64,000 nucleotides of DNA from Flagellimonas oceani (GTDB taxonomy: Bacteria; Bacteroidota; Bacteroidia; Flavobacteriales; Flavobacteriaceae), in the NCBI RefSeq assembly GCF_011068285.1, contig NZ_CP049616.1, positions 910,501 through 974,500 on the forward strand. The letters are read 5' to 3'. The stretch's first letter is position 1; each line of letters starts with the position of its first letter. A program made the position numbers and the translations under genes. Below are positions 43,689-53,748 of the stretch, piece by piece. Under the pieces are notes generated by a model. It saw only the letters and a list, made by a program, of their open reading frames with translations, was not told where the DNA came from and ran no database searches.

Positions 43689-44840
43689 ATGACATTCCCA
43701 AAAATGGAAAAAAAGATCATTAAGTATTTAACAGATGAGATTGATCAGGCCGAATCTGAAGAAATTTTGAAATGGCTGGAGAAGCCTGGCAATGCCAAGA
43801 AATTCCAAGCTTTGGTCAAGGAGGACTTCGAATTCAATTATAGCCTAACTGCAATTGATGAGGAGGCTGCCTTGGAACAGGTAAAGCGCAAGCTTAGGGA
43901 AAACAAAAAGACCACCTTCCAAATGTACTGGCCCTATGCGGCAGTGGCAGCTTCAATATTGGTGCTGATTGCCATCAGTTTTGTGTTTTTTGATTCCAAA
44001 ACCGATGGTATGGAGCCAACCGTGGTCAAGAACAACATACGGATAGGAACGGATAAGGCAACCCTGACTCTTGGCAATGGTATGCAAGTGGCGCTCGGAA
44101 ATGGGGCGACCTATATTTCCGATAATGTAGCAAGTGATGGGGCAAGGATTGTTTATCGGCCACAAGTAGGAACGGGTTCCGAAATGGGATTTAATTATCT
44201 GACCATTCCCAGAGGGGGAAAATATCATTTGGTGCTGTCGGACCAAAGCGAAGTCTGGCTCAATTCTGAGACCAAGATCAAATATCCGGTGAACTTTATA
44301 CCGGGCACGGAACGTAAAGTGGAACTGGTCTATGGTGAAGCTTATTTCAAAGTATCCAAGAGTGCAGGGAACCAAAGCAGTGCCTTTAAAGTATTGAACG
44401 CAGGGCAGGAAGTCGAGGTACTTGGAACAATATTCAATATTGAGGCTTACCGGAATGAAAATGAAATCAACACGACCCTTGTTGAAGGTACGATTGCTTT
44501 AGCGGTCCAGGAATCCAGGGAACTCCTTTCTCCCAAAGAACAGTTGCGTTATTTTAGGGATTCCGGGTCCTATGCCGTGCAGGAAGTCAATGTGGACAAA
44601 GAAATTGCCTGGATCAATGGAGAGTTTAGCTTTGATGACGATTCCTTGGAGGAAGTCATGAGGGTATTGTCCAGATGGTATGATGTGGAAATCAAAATTG
44701 CCTCGGATTCAAAGACCAAGCAACAACGGTTTAAGGGTAGGCTCAGCAGGAATCAAGCCATCGAAAAAATACTGACAAGCCTTAAAAAAACAAATAATGT
44801 TGATTATCAGATCAACGATCACCAAATATTTATTAATTGA
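43689..44840 (+). CDS. FecR-family anti-sigma sensor
   Basis: This 383-residue protein has an N-terminal anti-sigma segment, a transmembrane helix at about 80-101 (YWPYAAVAASILVLIAISFVFF) and a periplasmic FecR domain (YLTIPRGGKYHLVLSDQSEVWLNSETKIKYP) with a C-terminal DUF4974-like end (RFKGRLSRNQAIEKILTSL). It passes the signal from the STN domain of the SusC receptor to the ECF sigma. The SusC gene follows after 137 bp. Confidence 0.93.
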   Translation: MTFPKMEKKIIKYLTDEIDQAESEEILKWLEKPGNAKKFQALVKEDFEFNYSLTAIDEEAALEQVKRKLRENKKTTFQMYWPYAAVAASILVLIAISFVFFDSKTDGMEPTVVKNNIRIGTDKATLTLGNGMQVALGNGATYISDNVASDGARIVYRPQVGTGSEMGFNYLTIPRGGKYHLVLSDQSEVWLNSETKIKYPVNFIPGTERKVELVYGEAYFKVSKSAGNQSSAFKVLNAGQEVEVLGTIFNIEAYRNENEINTTLVEGTIALAVQESRELLSPKEQLRYFRDSGSYAVQEVNVDKEIAWINGEFSFDDDSLEEVMRVLSRWYDVEIKIASDSKTKQQRFKGRLSRNQAIEKILTSLKKTNNVDYQINDHQIFIN

Positions 44841-44849
44841 ATAGGGATG

Positions 44850-44892
44850 TGCAAATCTTTGCAAAAAAAGCGCTAAACCCCTTTCATTTAGC
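44850..44892. other. Inverted repeats between FecR and SusC (first locus)
   Basis: TGCAAA-TC-TTTGCA (44850-44863) is a perfect palindrome. GCTAAA (44872-44877) and TTTAGC (44887-44892) flank CCCCTTTCA. Together they occupy the gap between FecR and SusC and could slow read-through into the receptor gene or bind a regulator. No T-tract follows. Confidence 0.4.
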
Positions 44893-44977
44893 CATATGTA
44901 TCGTTATTTTCTCTAATTTACAATAATTAGATTAGCTGTCCATAAGATTTTTTGAAGAGCGTATTTAACGATAAATT

Positions 44978-47900
44978 ATGAGGCTGTCCTTTTTTTTATG
45001 GTGCATCTTTATGTTGGCTCTTGCACCGGGCAAAGTGTTCGCACAAGACCCGGTCATAAGTATCGAGTCCAACCGTTCCATGTCGGTGGATCAAGTATTC
45101 GACTTGATACAAGATCAGACAGGGTACGAATTTATCTATAATGTGAACATGTTTGAAAATTACCCTAAAATCGAGGTGCCCAGAGGTAGTATAAAAATTT
45201 CAGATTTATTGGATATGAGCTTGGCCAGGGGTGGATTTCTTTATGAATTTGACGGAAATTTGATTCTCTTGTATTCAAGGGACAATGGTTCTCCAAAGGG
45301 CGGGCAACGGACAATATCGGGTAAAGTAACCGATGAGGAAGGGCTCCCGTTGATAGGGGCTTCTGTGGTGGTCAAAGGAACTTCCAAAGGAACGGCCACG
45401 GATATTGATGGTACGTTTTCCCTTGATAGGGTGGATGGGGGGGATACCCTTGTCTTTACGTCCATTGGGTCTGTCGGTGATGAAGTTGAGGTAGATGGAA
45501 GGGACACCATAAATGTTGTGCTCCTAAAGGAAGTGGTCGAATTGGACGGGGTGGAACTGGTCAGTACGGGGTATCAAAAGATTGAACCGGAACAGAGCAC
45601 CGGAAGTGTGGCCACCATTTCCACAAAGGCATACGAGAGCCAGATAACCACCAATTTTGCGGATGGTCTTGAAAACAGATTGCCAGGGCTTTTGATCAAC
45701 AATGATGTCCAATTCACCAGTAATCTGGATGGCACGGAGACATCCAGAAACTTATTCAATATCCGTGGGGTTTCCACGATCTTGGGAAACTCGGATCCCC
45801 TTATCGTAATAGATGGTTACCCGACCACATTTACACTCGATATGCTCGACCCGAATGATATCAAATCGGTAACGGTGCTCAAGGATGCCGCAGCCGCTTC
45901 CATTTATGGGGTACGTGCATCCAATGGGGTCATTGTTGTTGAACGGAAAAAGGCGAGTGTGGGTGAGCCGAGGTTTACCTTTCGGACTACCTTGGGTTTT
46001 ACCCCCAAAACCAATTACGATCGGTACCGCTGGGCAGATGATGCCTCGGCCATAAGCACGGCGTACCTGCGAAATAGGTATACGCCCAGTGGTACGGCAA
46101 GCGTCTATGAGGGGCTTGGGACAATTTCGCTCCGGTTTTCTTATCCGACGCCATTGTATATTTTGGCAGAACTAGGTGCCAATGTGATAACCCCTGCCCA
46201 AGCTGAAGAACGTTTTGATGCACTTTCCAACTACAATAACCTGCACGATTATGAAAGACTATTTCTAAGGACGGCGGTAACACAGTCCTATATGCTCGGT
46301 GTATCGGGAGGAAGCACCAAGGTGCGCTATAATTTTTCGGCCAATTATACCCAAAATCGGTTGGAGCAGATCAATAATGGGAATAATCGGATATTACTTT
46401 CGGGGCGCAGTACCTTCCAGTTAACCGATCGTTTAACATTGGACCTGAACTTGGATTTTCAGGTAAGGAACGTTGACACTGCCCCAATTCCATCGGTTGA
46501 TGCAATATATCCACATGAACCTTTTCAGGATAGCAATGGAAACCCAACAGCGGTAACCAATGGGTCGGGGGTCAATCCTTACTACAACGAGGTACTTCAG
46601 AACAATGGCCTATTGGACCATCGGTACTATCCCCTGGTGGACGCCCATCATATTAAAAATGAGGCCAACACAGTCAACAATAGGATAATGGCCCATTTGA
46701 ATTACAATATGGGGAATGCATTCAGTCTTTCCGTGGGAGGCATCTATGAGACCTCCCGCACCAATGAGAGGTATTATGCGGACGGAGAATCATCGCAGGC
46801 CCGTCAATTGACCAATCGTTTTGCTTCCCTGGATGAGAATGGTGAATTGATCTTTAACATTCCAATAGGAGGATACTTGAAAGAAACCAATACAACGACT
46901 TCCAACTATACCTTGAGGGCGCAACTCAATTATGATGGGCATGTCGGGGAGGACCATTCCATAAATGCCATCTTGGGCGGGGAAATCAGGAACGAACTCG
47001 AAAGGGGGGGTACCGCCTCTTATTTTGGATATGACGATGAAACCCTTTTGCAACAACCGGGAAATTATCAGCTTATAAGCACGGGATCTCTTTTTTTTAG
47101 CCCTTTTTTTTATGGGGTGAACGCTTTCCCTTATGACTCATATTTCGGACAAAGGTTTGTGGATGACCGTTATGTGTCCCTATATTCAAATGTCGTTTAC
47201 ACCTTTAAGGACAGGTATTCGCTTAGCGGGAGTGCTCGCATTGATCGATCTAACCTCTTCGGCACGGACATCGCGTATTTGAATAATCCCTTATGGTCCG
47301 TCGGTGCCGCTTGGGTGGCCAGCAAGGAACCCTTTTTGGACGATATGGAATGGTTGGATCTATTAAAATTGAGGGTTGCCTACGGACTGAATGGCAATCT
47401 TGCGAAAAACTCAATTCCCCGGGTCACCGCTGAACGCTATTTGAACAATTTGACGAATCCGGCTTCAGTGGCACTGACCAGGGCATCCTATGTCAACAGT
47501 TCCCTACGATGGGAGGAGACCAAGAATATAAATATAGGATTGGACTATGGGATACTGGAGAACATCCGTGGTACCGTGGATTGGTACACCAAAAAAAGTA
47601 CCGATCTATTGGCCAATGCCCAAATTGACCCAACCTTGGGAGAAAGTCCCGCCCTGCTCAATCAAGCGATCGTGACCAACAAGGGATTGGAAATTGGTTT
47701 ACACGCCAATTGGATCGGCAGCCCTAAGTTCAATTGGAACACGGACGTTATCTTCTCCAAAAACACCAGTAAGGTGGATGAGGTGTTCGCCGAGTTGGAT
47801 TATAGCCCTTTGTTTTACAATAATGCCGGTTTTATAGAGGGGTATCCCATTGGTGCCATGTTCGCATACAACTGGGCCGGTTTGGACGATCAGGGGTATC

Positions 47901-48487
47901 CTCAAGTGACCAATGGGGATCAAGTGTACTCTACTGCATTGCCTCCCGAGGAATTGTTTGATATTATGCAGGGGGATACTAACTCAGGGGTATCCAAGTA
48001 TGTGGGATCGTCAATTCCTACCCGAAGTATAGGACTCCATAATAGGGTGGATATTGGCAATTTGTATTTCTTTGCCATGATTAATTATTATGGCGGCTTT
48101 AAGGTGTTTGTGCCAGGAGCAAGACCTTCTTCCTATCGACCCTTAAAAGGCGCGGGGAATTACTGGAGAGAACCGGGAGATGAGGAGGATACCAATGTGC
48201 CCAACCTTGACTCCTATTCCAATACTTATGCTATGCTGGCCTATAACTATTCCGATAGCCATGTGGTGGACGGAGACTATATTACAATTGGCAACCTCAC
48301 GGCATCGTATGCATTTCGCAATGGGTTTTTTAAAAAACTGGGGTTCGATCTTTTTGAAGTCAAGGCGCAAGTTTCCAATGTATGGACCGTTGGATTGAAC
48401 AGGTATAACTATAGCAGTGCAACGGGGAGCTACGCAAAACCCTATGTTACCCCTACATATTCCTTTGGCCTATTCACGAATTTCTAA
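44978..48487 (+). CDS. SusC/RagA-family TonB-linked outer-membrane protein with STN domain
   Basis: This 1169-residue receptor has a signal peptide (cleavage near KVFAQDP), a secretin/TonB N-terminal (STN) domain at about 30-95, a carboxypeptidase-D-like domain at about 110-190 (ISGKVTDEEGLPLIGASVVVKG), a plug (NIRGVSTILGNSDPLIVIDGYP) and a 22-strand barrel ending in FGLFTNF. It imports an oligomer captured by the SusD partner, powered by TonB. The STN domain signals to FecR. The SusD gene begins 10 bp after the stop. The imported substrate is not revealed; no glycosidase lies nearby, whereas an M16 peptidase does. Confidence 0.95.
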   Translation: MRLSFFLWCIFMLALAPGKVFAQDPVISIESNRSMSVDQVFDLIQDQTGYEFIYNVNMFENYPKIEVPRGSIKISDLLDMSLARGGFLYEFDGNLILLYSRDNGSPKGGQRTISGKVTDEEGLPLIGASVVVKGTSKGTATDIDGTFSLDRVDGGDTLVFTSIGSVGDEVEVDGRDTINVVLLKEVVELDGVELVSTGYQKIEPEQSTGSVATISTKAYESQITTNFADGLENRLPGLLINNDVQFTSNLDGTETSRNLFNIRGVSTILGNSDPLIVIDGYPTTFTLDMLDPNDIKSVTVLKDAAAASIYGVRASNGVIVVERKKASVGEPRFTFRTTLGFTPKTNYDRYRWADDASAISTAYLRNRYTPSGTASVYEGLGTISLRFSYPTPLYILAELGANVITPAQAEERFDALSNYNNLHDYERLFLRTAVTQSYMLGVSGGSTKVRYNFSANYTQNRLEQINNGNNRILLSGRSTFQLTDRLTLDLNLDFQVRNVDTAPIPSVDAIYPHEPFQDSNGNPTAVTNGSGVNPYYNEVLQNNGLLDHRYYPLVDAHHIKNEANTVNNRIMAHLNYNMGNAFSLSVGGIYETSRTNERYYADGESSQARQLTNRFASLDENGELIFNIPIGGYLKETNTTTSNYTLRAQLNYDGHVGEDHSINAILGGEIRNELERGGTASYFGYDDETLLQQPGNYQLISTGSLFFSPFFYGVNAFPYDSYFGQRFVDDRYVSLYSNVVYTFKDRYSLSGSARIDRSNLFGTDIAYLNNPLWSVGAAWVASKEPFLDDMEWLDLLKLRVAYGLNGNLAKNSIPRVTAERYLNNLTNPASVALTRASYVNSSLRWEETKNINIGLDYGILENIRGTVDWYTKKSTDLLANAQIDPTLGESPALLNQAIVTNKGLEIGLHANWIGSPKFNWNTDVIFSKNTSKVDEVFAELDYSPLFYNNAGFIEGYPIGAMFAYNWAGLDDQGYPQVTNGDQVYSTALPPEELFDIMQGDTNSGVSKYVGSSIPTRSIGLHNRVDIGNLYFFAMINYYGGFKVFVPGARPSSYRPLKGAGNYWREPGDEEDTNVPNLDSYSNTYAMLAYNYSDSHVVDGDYITIGNLTASYAFRNGFFKKLGFDLFEVKAQVSNVWTVGLNRYNYSSATGSYAKPYVTPTYSFGLFTNF

Positions 48488-48497
48488 ACAACTTTCA

Positions 48498-49862
48498 ATG
48501 GAACCCAGATATTTCACCGCCCGTATATGTTTCGTATTGCTCATGGCATTCTGCTCATGTGGGGATTACCTTGATGTGGAACCAAAAGGGTATGTATTAT
48601 TGAACACAACAAGGGATTACCATAACTGGTTAAATGATGTCGCATTGATGGAAGGCCCCTCTGAATTGAACCAATTAAACGATTTTATCGATAACCCGTC
48701 CATAGCGATGCCCCCTACCCAGATATACGACCTGGTATATATCTGGGCGAATCAATATGCTATTGATATACCGGCAAAAGCAGTTATTTGGGAAGACCAT
48801 TATAACCGCATAAACGGCTTCAATACCGTCATTAATGGAGTCGATGGGGCGACCGGCAGCCCAGCAGAAAAGAACATGTTGAAAGCTGAGGCGCTTTTGG
48901 GAAGGGCTTTGGAGTATTTTTACCTAATGAACGAGTATGCCCCGATGTATGATGCCGAAAGCGCCAGAAACGATTTAGCCGTCCCATTTGTGGAATCCAA
49001 TGATATTTCTGACCCCGTTCCCCAGCGGTCATCCGTTCAAGAGATTTTTGATCATATTATCGCTGATATTGAGGCCGCATTGCCCGACTTGCCTTCGGAT
49101 AACAGTACAAATAGGTATCGTGGTTCTGTGGCTTCCGCCCATAGTGTCTTGGCCAGATTGTATTTCTATGCTGGTTTTTATACCGAGGCCCAAGAAAACG
49201 CTCGGCTTGCCATTGACGAGGGAAATGCCGCCATGATCGATTATAATGGTCCATTTCCTGATTTGCCCTTGTTCATTATGAGACCTGATGCCATTTATGC
49301 CAGATTCACGGAAAGTGCCGGTTTTATATGCTCATTGGACTATGTAAACAAGTTCGATCCGAATGACTTGAGATTCAGTCTACTTTTCGTGAACCAAGAC
49401 AATGGAACTTATACGGAACGTGGGGCAACCCAATATTACCCAGCTATCATGGTTCCAACCTTGGCCCTCATCAATCTGGGCACATCCGTTCAGGAGATGA
49501 AATTGATCATTGCCGAAGCAGCCGCTCGAAACAATGATCTGGACGAAGCATTAAAACAGCTCAATGAAATACGTATCAATCGCTTTGCTCCCGAAAACTA
49601 TGAGCCTTTGCAATCGACCGATCAAGATACGGTCCTTGAATGGGCCCTGAGGGAAAGGGAATTGGAACTCCCCTTTCAGGGAATGCGATGGTTTGATATG
49701 CGAAGGTTGGATAAGGAAAACCGTATGGAGACCGTTTATCGTTACGATGCCGAGGGCAATGTGATTGCTACCTTGCCCAAAAACAGCCCAAAATACACCC
49801 TGCAAATCCCGATACAAGTAATGCAATACCATCCGGACTGGACACAGAACCCTTGGGAATGA
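48498..49862 (+). CDS. SusD/RagB-family lipoprotein
   Basis: I start at the ATG at 48498, 10 bp after the SusC stop, because it gives a lipoprotein signal (lipid cysteine C21 in FCSC) and avoids overlap with SusC. The 454-residue protein has the SusD TPR-rich body (ALLGRALEYFYLMNEYA, SVLARLYFYAGFYTEAQENARLAI) and the C-terminal RELELPFQGMRWFDMRRLDKE typical of the family. It captures substrate on the cell surface and delivers it to SusC. Confidence 0.94.
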   Translation: MEPRYFTARICFVLLMAFCSCGDYLDVEPKGYVLLNTTRDYHNWLNDVALMEGPSELNQLNDFIDNPSIAMPPTQIYDLVYIWANQYAIDIPAKAVIWEDHYNRINGFNTVINGVDGATGSPAEKNMLKAEALLGRALEYFYLMNEYAPMYDAESARNDLAVPFVESNDISDPVPQRSSVQEIFDHIIADIEAALPDLPSDNSTNRYRGSVASAHSVLARLYFYAGFYTEAQENARLAIDEGNAAMIDYNGPFPDLPLFIMRPDAIYARFTESAGFICSLDYVNKFDPNDLRFSLLFVNQDNGTYTERGATQYYPAIMVPTLALINLGTSVQEMKLIIAEAAARNNDLDEALKQLNEIRINRFAPENYEPLQSTDQDTVLEWALRERELELPFQGMRWFDMRRLDKENRMETVYRYDAEGNVIATLPKNSPKYTLQIPIQVMQYHPDWTQNPWE

Positions 49863-50191
49863 TTTCTCCCGGTCAGTGAGGTGCACCTTGTTGAGGGTTC
49901 CTACATTTTTCTTAGGTTTTTTTAGAAATCATTGCTACCATACTTTTTTATAACATCCCTATTTTTTTAAAATTTCTTATGTGCTTTATGGTCAGTAATA
50001 TATGACCAAAAACCGTTTAATGGTGACTTTTTGTGGAAATGCCCGCCGAGGAAATCAACCCAATTTCAAAACAACCAATTTGGATTTTTCCCATCCAATG
50101 GGCGCAAATGTTCGCGATTTATCAACCCTGGACGAAAAGTTTGGTCCTATACACTGGGTTGGGCAGTAGTCGCCTATAGCGCAAAAGAGTT
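49863..50191. other. 329-bp gap after SusD
   Basis: No gene is seen. A 10-bp palindrome AGGTGCACCT (49879-49888) and an inverted repeat TGGTCA (49989-49994) / TGACCA (50003-50008) with an 8-nt spacer are present. Either could be part of a terminator or an operator for the barrel gene at 50192. Confidence 0.4.
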
Positions 50192-51214
50192 TTGATTATG
50201 TGCAGATATTTTTTTTTGACAATGATTTGTTTGACGGTCAATCCAAGGTGGGTCTTTGGCCAAGAGAAATCAAAGGAACGTTATGGCCCTGATTCTTTAT
50301 TGGCGAAGACCGAAAAGCGTATCAAAGAAAAGTTTCCCGGTACACGACTATTGAATTTTGAATATGGACAAAGCTTGGACAGGCAATTTGAATCCGAATT
50401 GTTTGGGGAGCATTTTCAGGAGGGTGAGGTCAGGTTCCAACAAAATTTTCAGGCCACGGCCAATCTTCCTTTCTATGCCTCACAACGTTGGTATCTCATG
50501 GGATCATTCAACTATCGGTACACGGCATTCGAATTGGATAACATGGTCGTTGAGGGGGTGGAGGATGCCGATCAAAATGGCGGTATCAAATTTCATTATT
50601 TTTCAACTACGCTCAGGTCGATGTTTTATGGTTGTCTTTTTAATAGGCCGGTCATCTATAATGCAAATCTGCTCATCGATGGGAATGAAAATGGATTGGA
50701 ACGGATGAAAGGTATGCTGGGACTATCGTTTGTACTCAAACAAACCAAGCGCGTCACCATGACTTTAGGGGCAGTTGTATTTGTTGATCCCACCTCCCAA
50801 ATTCCTTTTTTTCCCGCCTTTTCCTATAATTATCACTTTAGGAATCCAGCATGGGAGCTTGATTTTATTTTGCCCCAACGTTTATTGTTGCGAAGGTATA
50901 TTGGTGAAAATGACCGTTTATCCGTGGGGAGTACTTTTGGCTCGACTGGATTTTATGTCAACATGGATCACCCTGATTATGCCAATGTTTATGAATATGG
51001 CCAATTGGAAATAAGGTCGGGCATAACCTATGAACACCGTTTCAATGATTACCTGATCAGTACCTTTAAGGCGGGTGTTCTGCATTTTATCGGCAATCGT
51101 TTGACCGAAAAGGGAGAGCCTACAGGGGATTTTATATATAAGAATGAGCAAAGGCCCACTGGATTTTTTCAAATAGGAATCTCCATTGATCCATTTTTGG
51201 CAAACAAGGATTAG
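50192..51214 (+). CDS. Predicted outer-membrane beta-barrel protein (DUF6268-like)
   Basis: This 340-residue protein has a signal peptide (MIMCRYFFLTMICLTVNPRWVFGQ) and a series of amphipathic strands rich in Tyr and Phe, such as LMGSFNYRYTAFEL, VTMTLGAVVFV and FFPAFSYNYHF. The layout resembles Bacteroidota barrels grouped as DUF6268; that assignment is by pattern, not search. No function is known. A second start one codon later is possible. A weak hairpin overlaps the stop (51206-51225). Confidence 0.75.
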   Translation: MIMCRYFFLTMICLTVNPRWVFGQEKSKERYGPDSLLAKTEKRIKEKFPGTRLLNFEYGQSLDRQFESELFGEHFQEGEVRFQQNFQATANLPFYASQRWYLMGSFNYRYTAFELDNMVVEGVEDADQNGGIKFHYFSTTLRSMFYGCLFNRPVIYNANLLIDGNENGLERMKGMLGLSFVLKQTKRVTMTLGAVVFVDPTSQIPFFPAFSYNYHFRNPAWELDFILPQRLLLRRYIGENDRLSVGSTFGSTGFYVNMDHPDYANVYEYGQLEIRSGITYEHRFNDYLISTFKAGVLHFIGNRLTEKGEPTGDFIYKNEQRPTGFFQIGISIDPFLANKD

Positions 51215-51331
51215 GGATAAACCTTTTTACTTGAATAAAACTGACTATATTAGGGAAAGGGAAGTTGTGTGTTCATATGGCTTTAAACAAGCAAAACCTT
51301 CCTTGTGATCCATAGGTAAAATACATGTAAA

Positions 51332-52285
51332 ATGATAGTAAAAAAGATTTTGAAATGGGTATTGATCGTCATTCTGGCTTTGGTATTGACTGTGGTTGCC
51401 ATTACCTTGCTTACACCGGTTCCCAAAAATCCGGACCTGGACCTTGCACTTTTACGACAGGAAGTGGAACAGCCCTATCACTTGCTTGAAACCAGTGACG
51501 GCGAAACGCTATTTGTCCGAAGGTGGGACCCAGTGGACAGTTTGACCAAAAAAGGTGTTGCCGTACTCATTTTACATGGGATTACAGCGCATAGCAAGGC
51601 CTATGATTTTATGGCCAAACCTATATCCAATGCAGGTTACACCACATTTGGATTGGATTATCGAGGACATGGTCTCTCCGGAGGCCCCCGGGGGGATAGC
51701 CCCGGTAAGGAGCGGTCCAAGGCCGACTACCTTGAAACCGTGCAGTTTATTAAAGAACTGGGGTATTCTAAAATCATTGTGATTGGGCATAGTTTTGGGG
51801 TTGCTTCTGCCATCTTCTTGGCCAAACTTGCACCTGATCAATTGGATGGACTGGTACTGCTTTCGGGAGCATATGAGGGTAAGTTGCCACCAAGGGAGTT
51901 CAATTGGTTCGAAAAACTTACCATAATTACGAATTCTGTTATTCGACCCAGTACGGCCGTCATCGCTTATGAGCGTGATGGAATGGAAAAACGGGAAGAT
52001 CCTCTTTTTAACTATGTGTATACATTACGCTTTGCCACCATGTTGGATGATCAGAGCGAACTGGTTTTTCAGGATGAGCCTCCGATGCCGGTATTGGTAG
52101 GTGTTGGAGATCGGGATGAATTGTTCACTGTGGATGCCGTTCGGGAACTGTACAATGGTATACCCGGTGATAACAAGGAATTTTGGGTCATCGAGAATGC
52201 CCTACATGCCACTTTTCCACCTTCCTGCTGGAATGAGCTCGTGGATTGGTTGGATCGTCAGCATTTTGATAGTGCCCCCATGTAG
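51332..52285 (+). CDS. Membrane-anchored alpha/beta-hydrolase (monoacylglycerol lipase-like)
   Basis: This 317-residue protein has an uncleaved N-terminal membrane helix (KILKWVLIVILALVLTVVAI) and a serine-aminopeptidase S33-type hydrolase domain. It has ILHGITAHSKAYDFMA (oxyanion), LDYRGHGLSGGPRG, the nucleophile in VIGHSFG, an Asp in GVGDRDELF and a His in IENALHATFPP. It resembles monoacylglycerol lipases, so a lipid ester substrate at the inner membrane is likely. It is convergent with the MFS gene. Confidence 0.9.
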   Translation: MIVKKILKWVLIVILALVLTVVAITLLTPVPKNPDLDLALLRQEVEQPYHLLETSDGETLFVRRWDPVDSLTKKGVAVLILHGITAHSKAYDFMAKPISNAGYTTFGLDYRGHGLSGGPRGDSPGKERSKADYLETVQFIKELGYSKIIVIGHSFGVASAIFLAKLAPDQLDGLVLLSGAYEGKLPPREFNWFEKLTIITNSVIRPSTAVIAYERDGMEKREDPLFNYVYTLRFATMLDDQSELVFQDEPPMPVLVGVGDRDELFTVDAVRELYNGIPGDNKEFWVIENALHATFPPSCWNELVDWLDRQHFDSAPM

Positions 52286-52312
52286 TTGGAACTGGATATG
52301 TATTATATGGTC

Positions 52313-53569
52313 TTAATTTTTTAGGGCGCGTGAAGCCTTAAGATAGAAAAAGGCAGCCAAAAGATGGGCAATAAGACAAGTGCTCAAGGCCCAACGCAAG
52401 GATTCATCTCCCATGGAAGGGTGCCATAAATCGCTGAGCACCCCCGTTATCAGAGGGCCACATCCAAGTCCAATGATGTTGATGATAAAAAAAAGGACGG
52501 CAGAGGCAAAGGCCCGCATCCGTACGCCAACAATGCTATGGGTCATGGCAATACATGGAGCCAGATACATGGAAATGGAGAACACGGGAAGGGCAAAAGA
52601 AACTAGTGCAAGCCATGACTGATTACTGAACAAGGTAAGCGCTGTAAAAGGTATAGCGGACAAAATGCCGATGGCGGGAAGAATCATATACCACTTTTCA
52701 TTGTTTCTCCCCAGTCTATCGGACAGATACCCTCCAAAAAAATAACCAAGACCACCGCCAATTCCAAAAAGCAGGGACAGCCAGGTGCCTATCTCACCAC
52801 TTCCCATATGATGAATCCTGTTCAAGAAAGGGGGAAGCCAAGAATTGAGCGTGTACAAGGTATACGTGGATAAGCTGGCCCCTAGGGCAAGGTATCTAAA
52901 GGCAGTACTGTTCCAAAGCATTTTGACGACCGTCCCAATGTCAGGACTATCCTCCTTGATTTCCTTGTTATCAGAAAGTCCCCTTGGTGGTTCTTTGACA
53001 GTAAATCGTAGCAACAGCGCAAGCAAAATTCCAGGTAACCCTATGGCCAAAAATGCAGTTCGCCAACCAAAATATTCATTGATCCAGCCACCGCCCAGAA
53101 AGCCAACAAGAATCCCTATGGATATTCCCATTGAATAAATGGCCATGGCCGTACCTCTTTTTTCACGTGGATATAAGTCTGAAATAATGGAATGTGCTGG
53201 GGGGCTGCACCCCGCTTCACCAATACCCACACCGAAGCGGGCCAGAAGCAGGTGCACAAAGTTGCTTGCCCGACCGGATAGCGCGGTCATGGCACTCCAT
53301 ATCAAAAGGGACAGCGCAATGATGTTCCTACGGTTTCCCTTGTCCGCAAGTCGTGCTATGGGCAAACCGAAGGATACATAGAACAAAGCGAAGGAGAATC
53401 CGGACATCAATCCCAATTGGGTGTCGGAAAGTGATAGTTCTTCTTTTATGGATTCTTGAAGGATAACCAAGATTTGACGGTCGATGAAACTGAATACATA
53501 CACAGCAGTTAGTACAAACAGGGTATAAGCCCGGTATTTTGGGGTGAAAATCGAATCGTCTGTTTTCAA
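52313..53569 (-). CDS. MFS transporter (Spinster-like)
   Basis: This 418-residue protein has about 12 transmembrane helices and the MFS motif ARLADKGNRRNI after helix 2. The segment GVGIGEAGCSPPAHSIISDLYPREKRGTAMAIYS is typical of the Spinster-like branch. It exports or imports a small molecule with proton coupling; the substrate is unknown. It is divergent from the FabG-like SDR at 53749, a common arrangement when transporter and enzyme handle the same compound. Confidence 0.92.
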   Translation of the reverse strand: MKTDDSIFTPKYRAYTLFVLTAVYVFSFIDRQILVILQESIKEELSLSDTQLGLMSGFSFALFYVSFGLPIARLADKGNRRNIIALSLLIWSAMTALSGRASNFVHLLLARFGVGIGEAGCSPPAHSIISDLYPREKRGTAMAIYSMGISIGILVGFLGGGWINEYFGWRTAFLAIGLPGILLALLLRFTVKEPPRGLSDNKEIKEDSPDIGTVVKMLWNSTAFRYLALGASLSTYTLYTLNSWLPPFLNRIHHMGSGEIGTWLSLLFGIGGGLGYFFGGYLSDRLGRNNEKWYMILPAIGILSAIPFTALTLFSNQSWLALVSFALPVFSISMYLAPCIAMTHSIVGVRMRAFASAVLFFIINIIGLGCGPLITGVLSDLWHPSMGDESLRWALSTCLIAHLLAAFFYLKASRALKN

Positions 53570-53697
53570 AACCGTATGGGTATGTCGAGTTGCTTTATTG
53601 ATTGCATTTAGGAAGCGTGTCCGTAAGGTTTTCTCTGCGAACGTAATCCTTCTCCCTAGGACCGTTACTAAAGATAGTCATTTGCCTTAAAAATCAA

Positions 53698-53739
53698 GGT
53701 TATTTTTAAACTAGATGAATTGAAAGGGTTATTTTTAAA
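53698..53739 (+). repeat. Direct repeat before the FabG-like gene
   Basis: GGTTATTTTTAAA occurs at 53698-53710 and again at 53727-53739, 29 bp apart, ending 9 bp before the ATG. It may be an operator pair or a local duplication. Confidence 0.5.
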
Positions 53740-53748
53740 AAAATAAAA

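Noticed and set aside
44872..44892. Text similar to the Crp/Fnr-linked CCCTTTCAT block
   Set aside because: The flanking TTTACCA-N2-TGGTAAA palindrome and spacing are absent, so it is not counted as a third operator copy.
48417..48497. Upstream in-frame extension of the SusD gene
   Set aside because: It overlaps the SusC end and would hide the lipoprotein signal; the ATG at 48498 is the better start.
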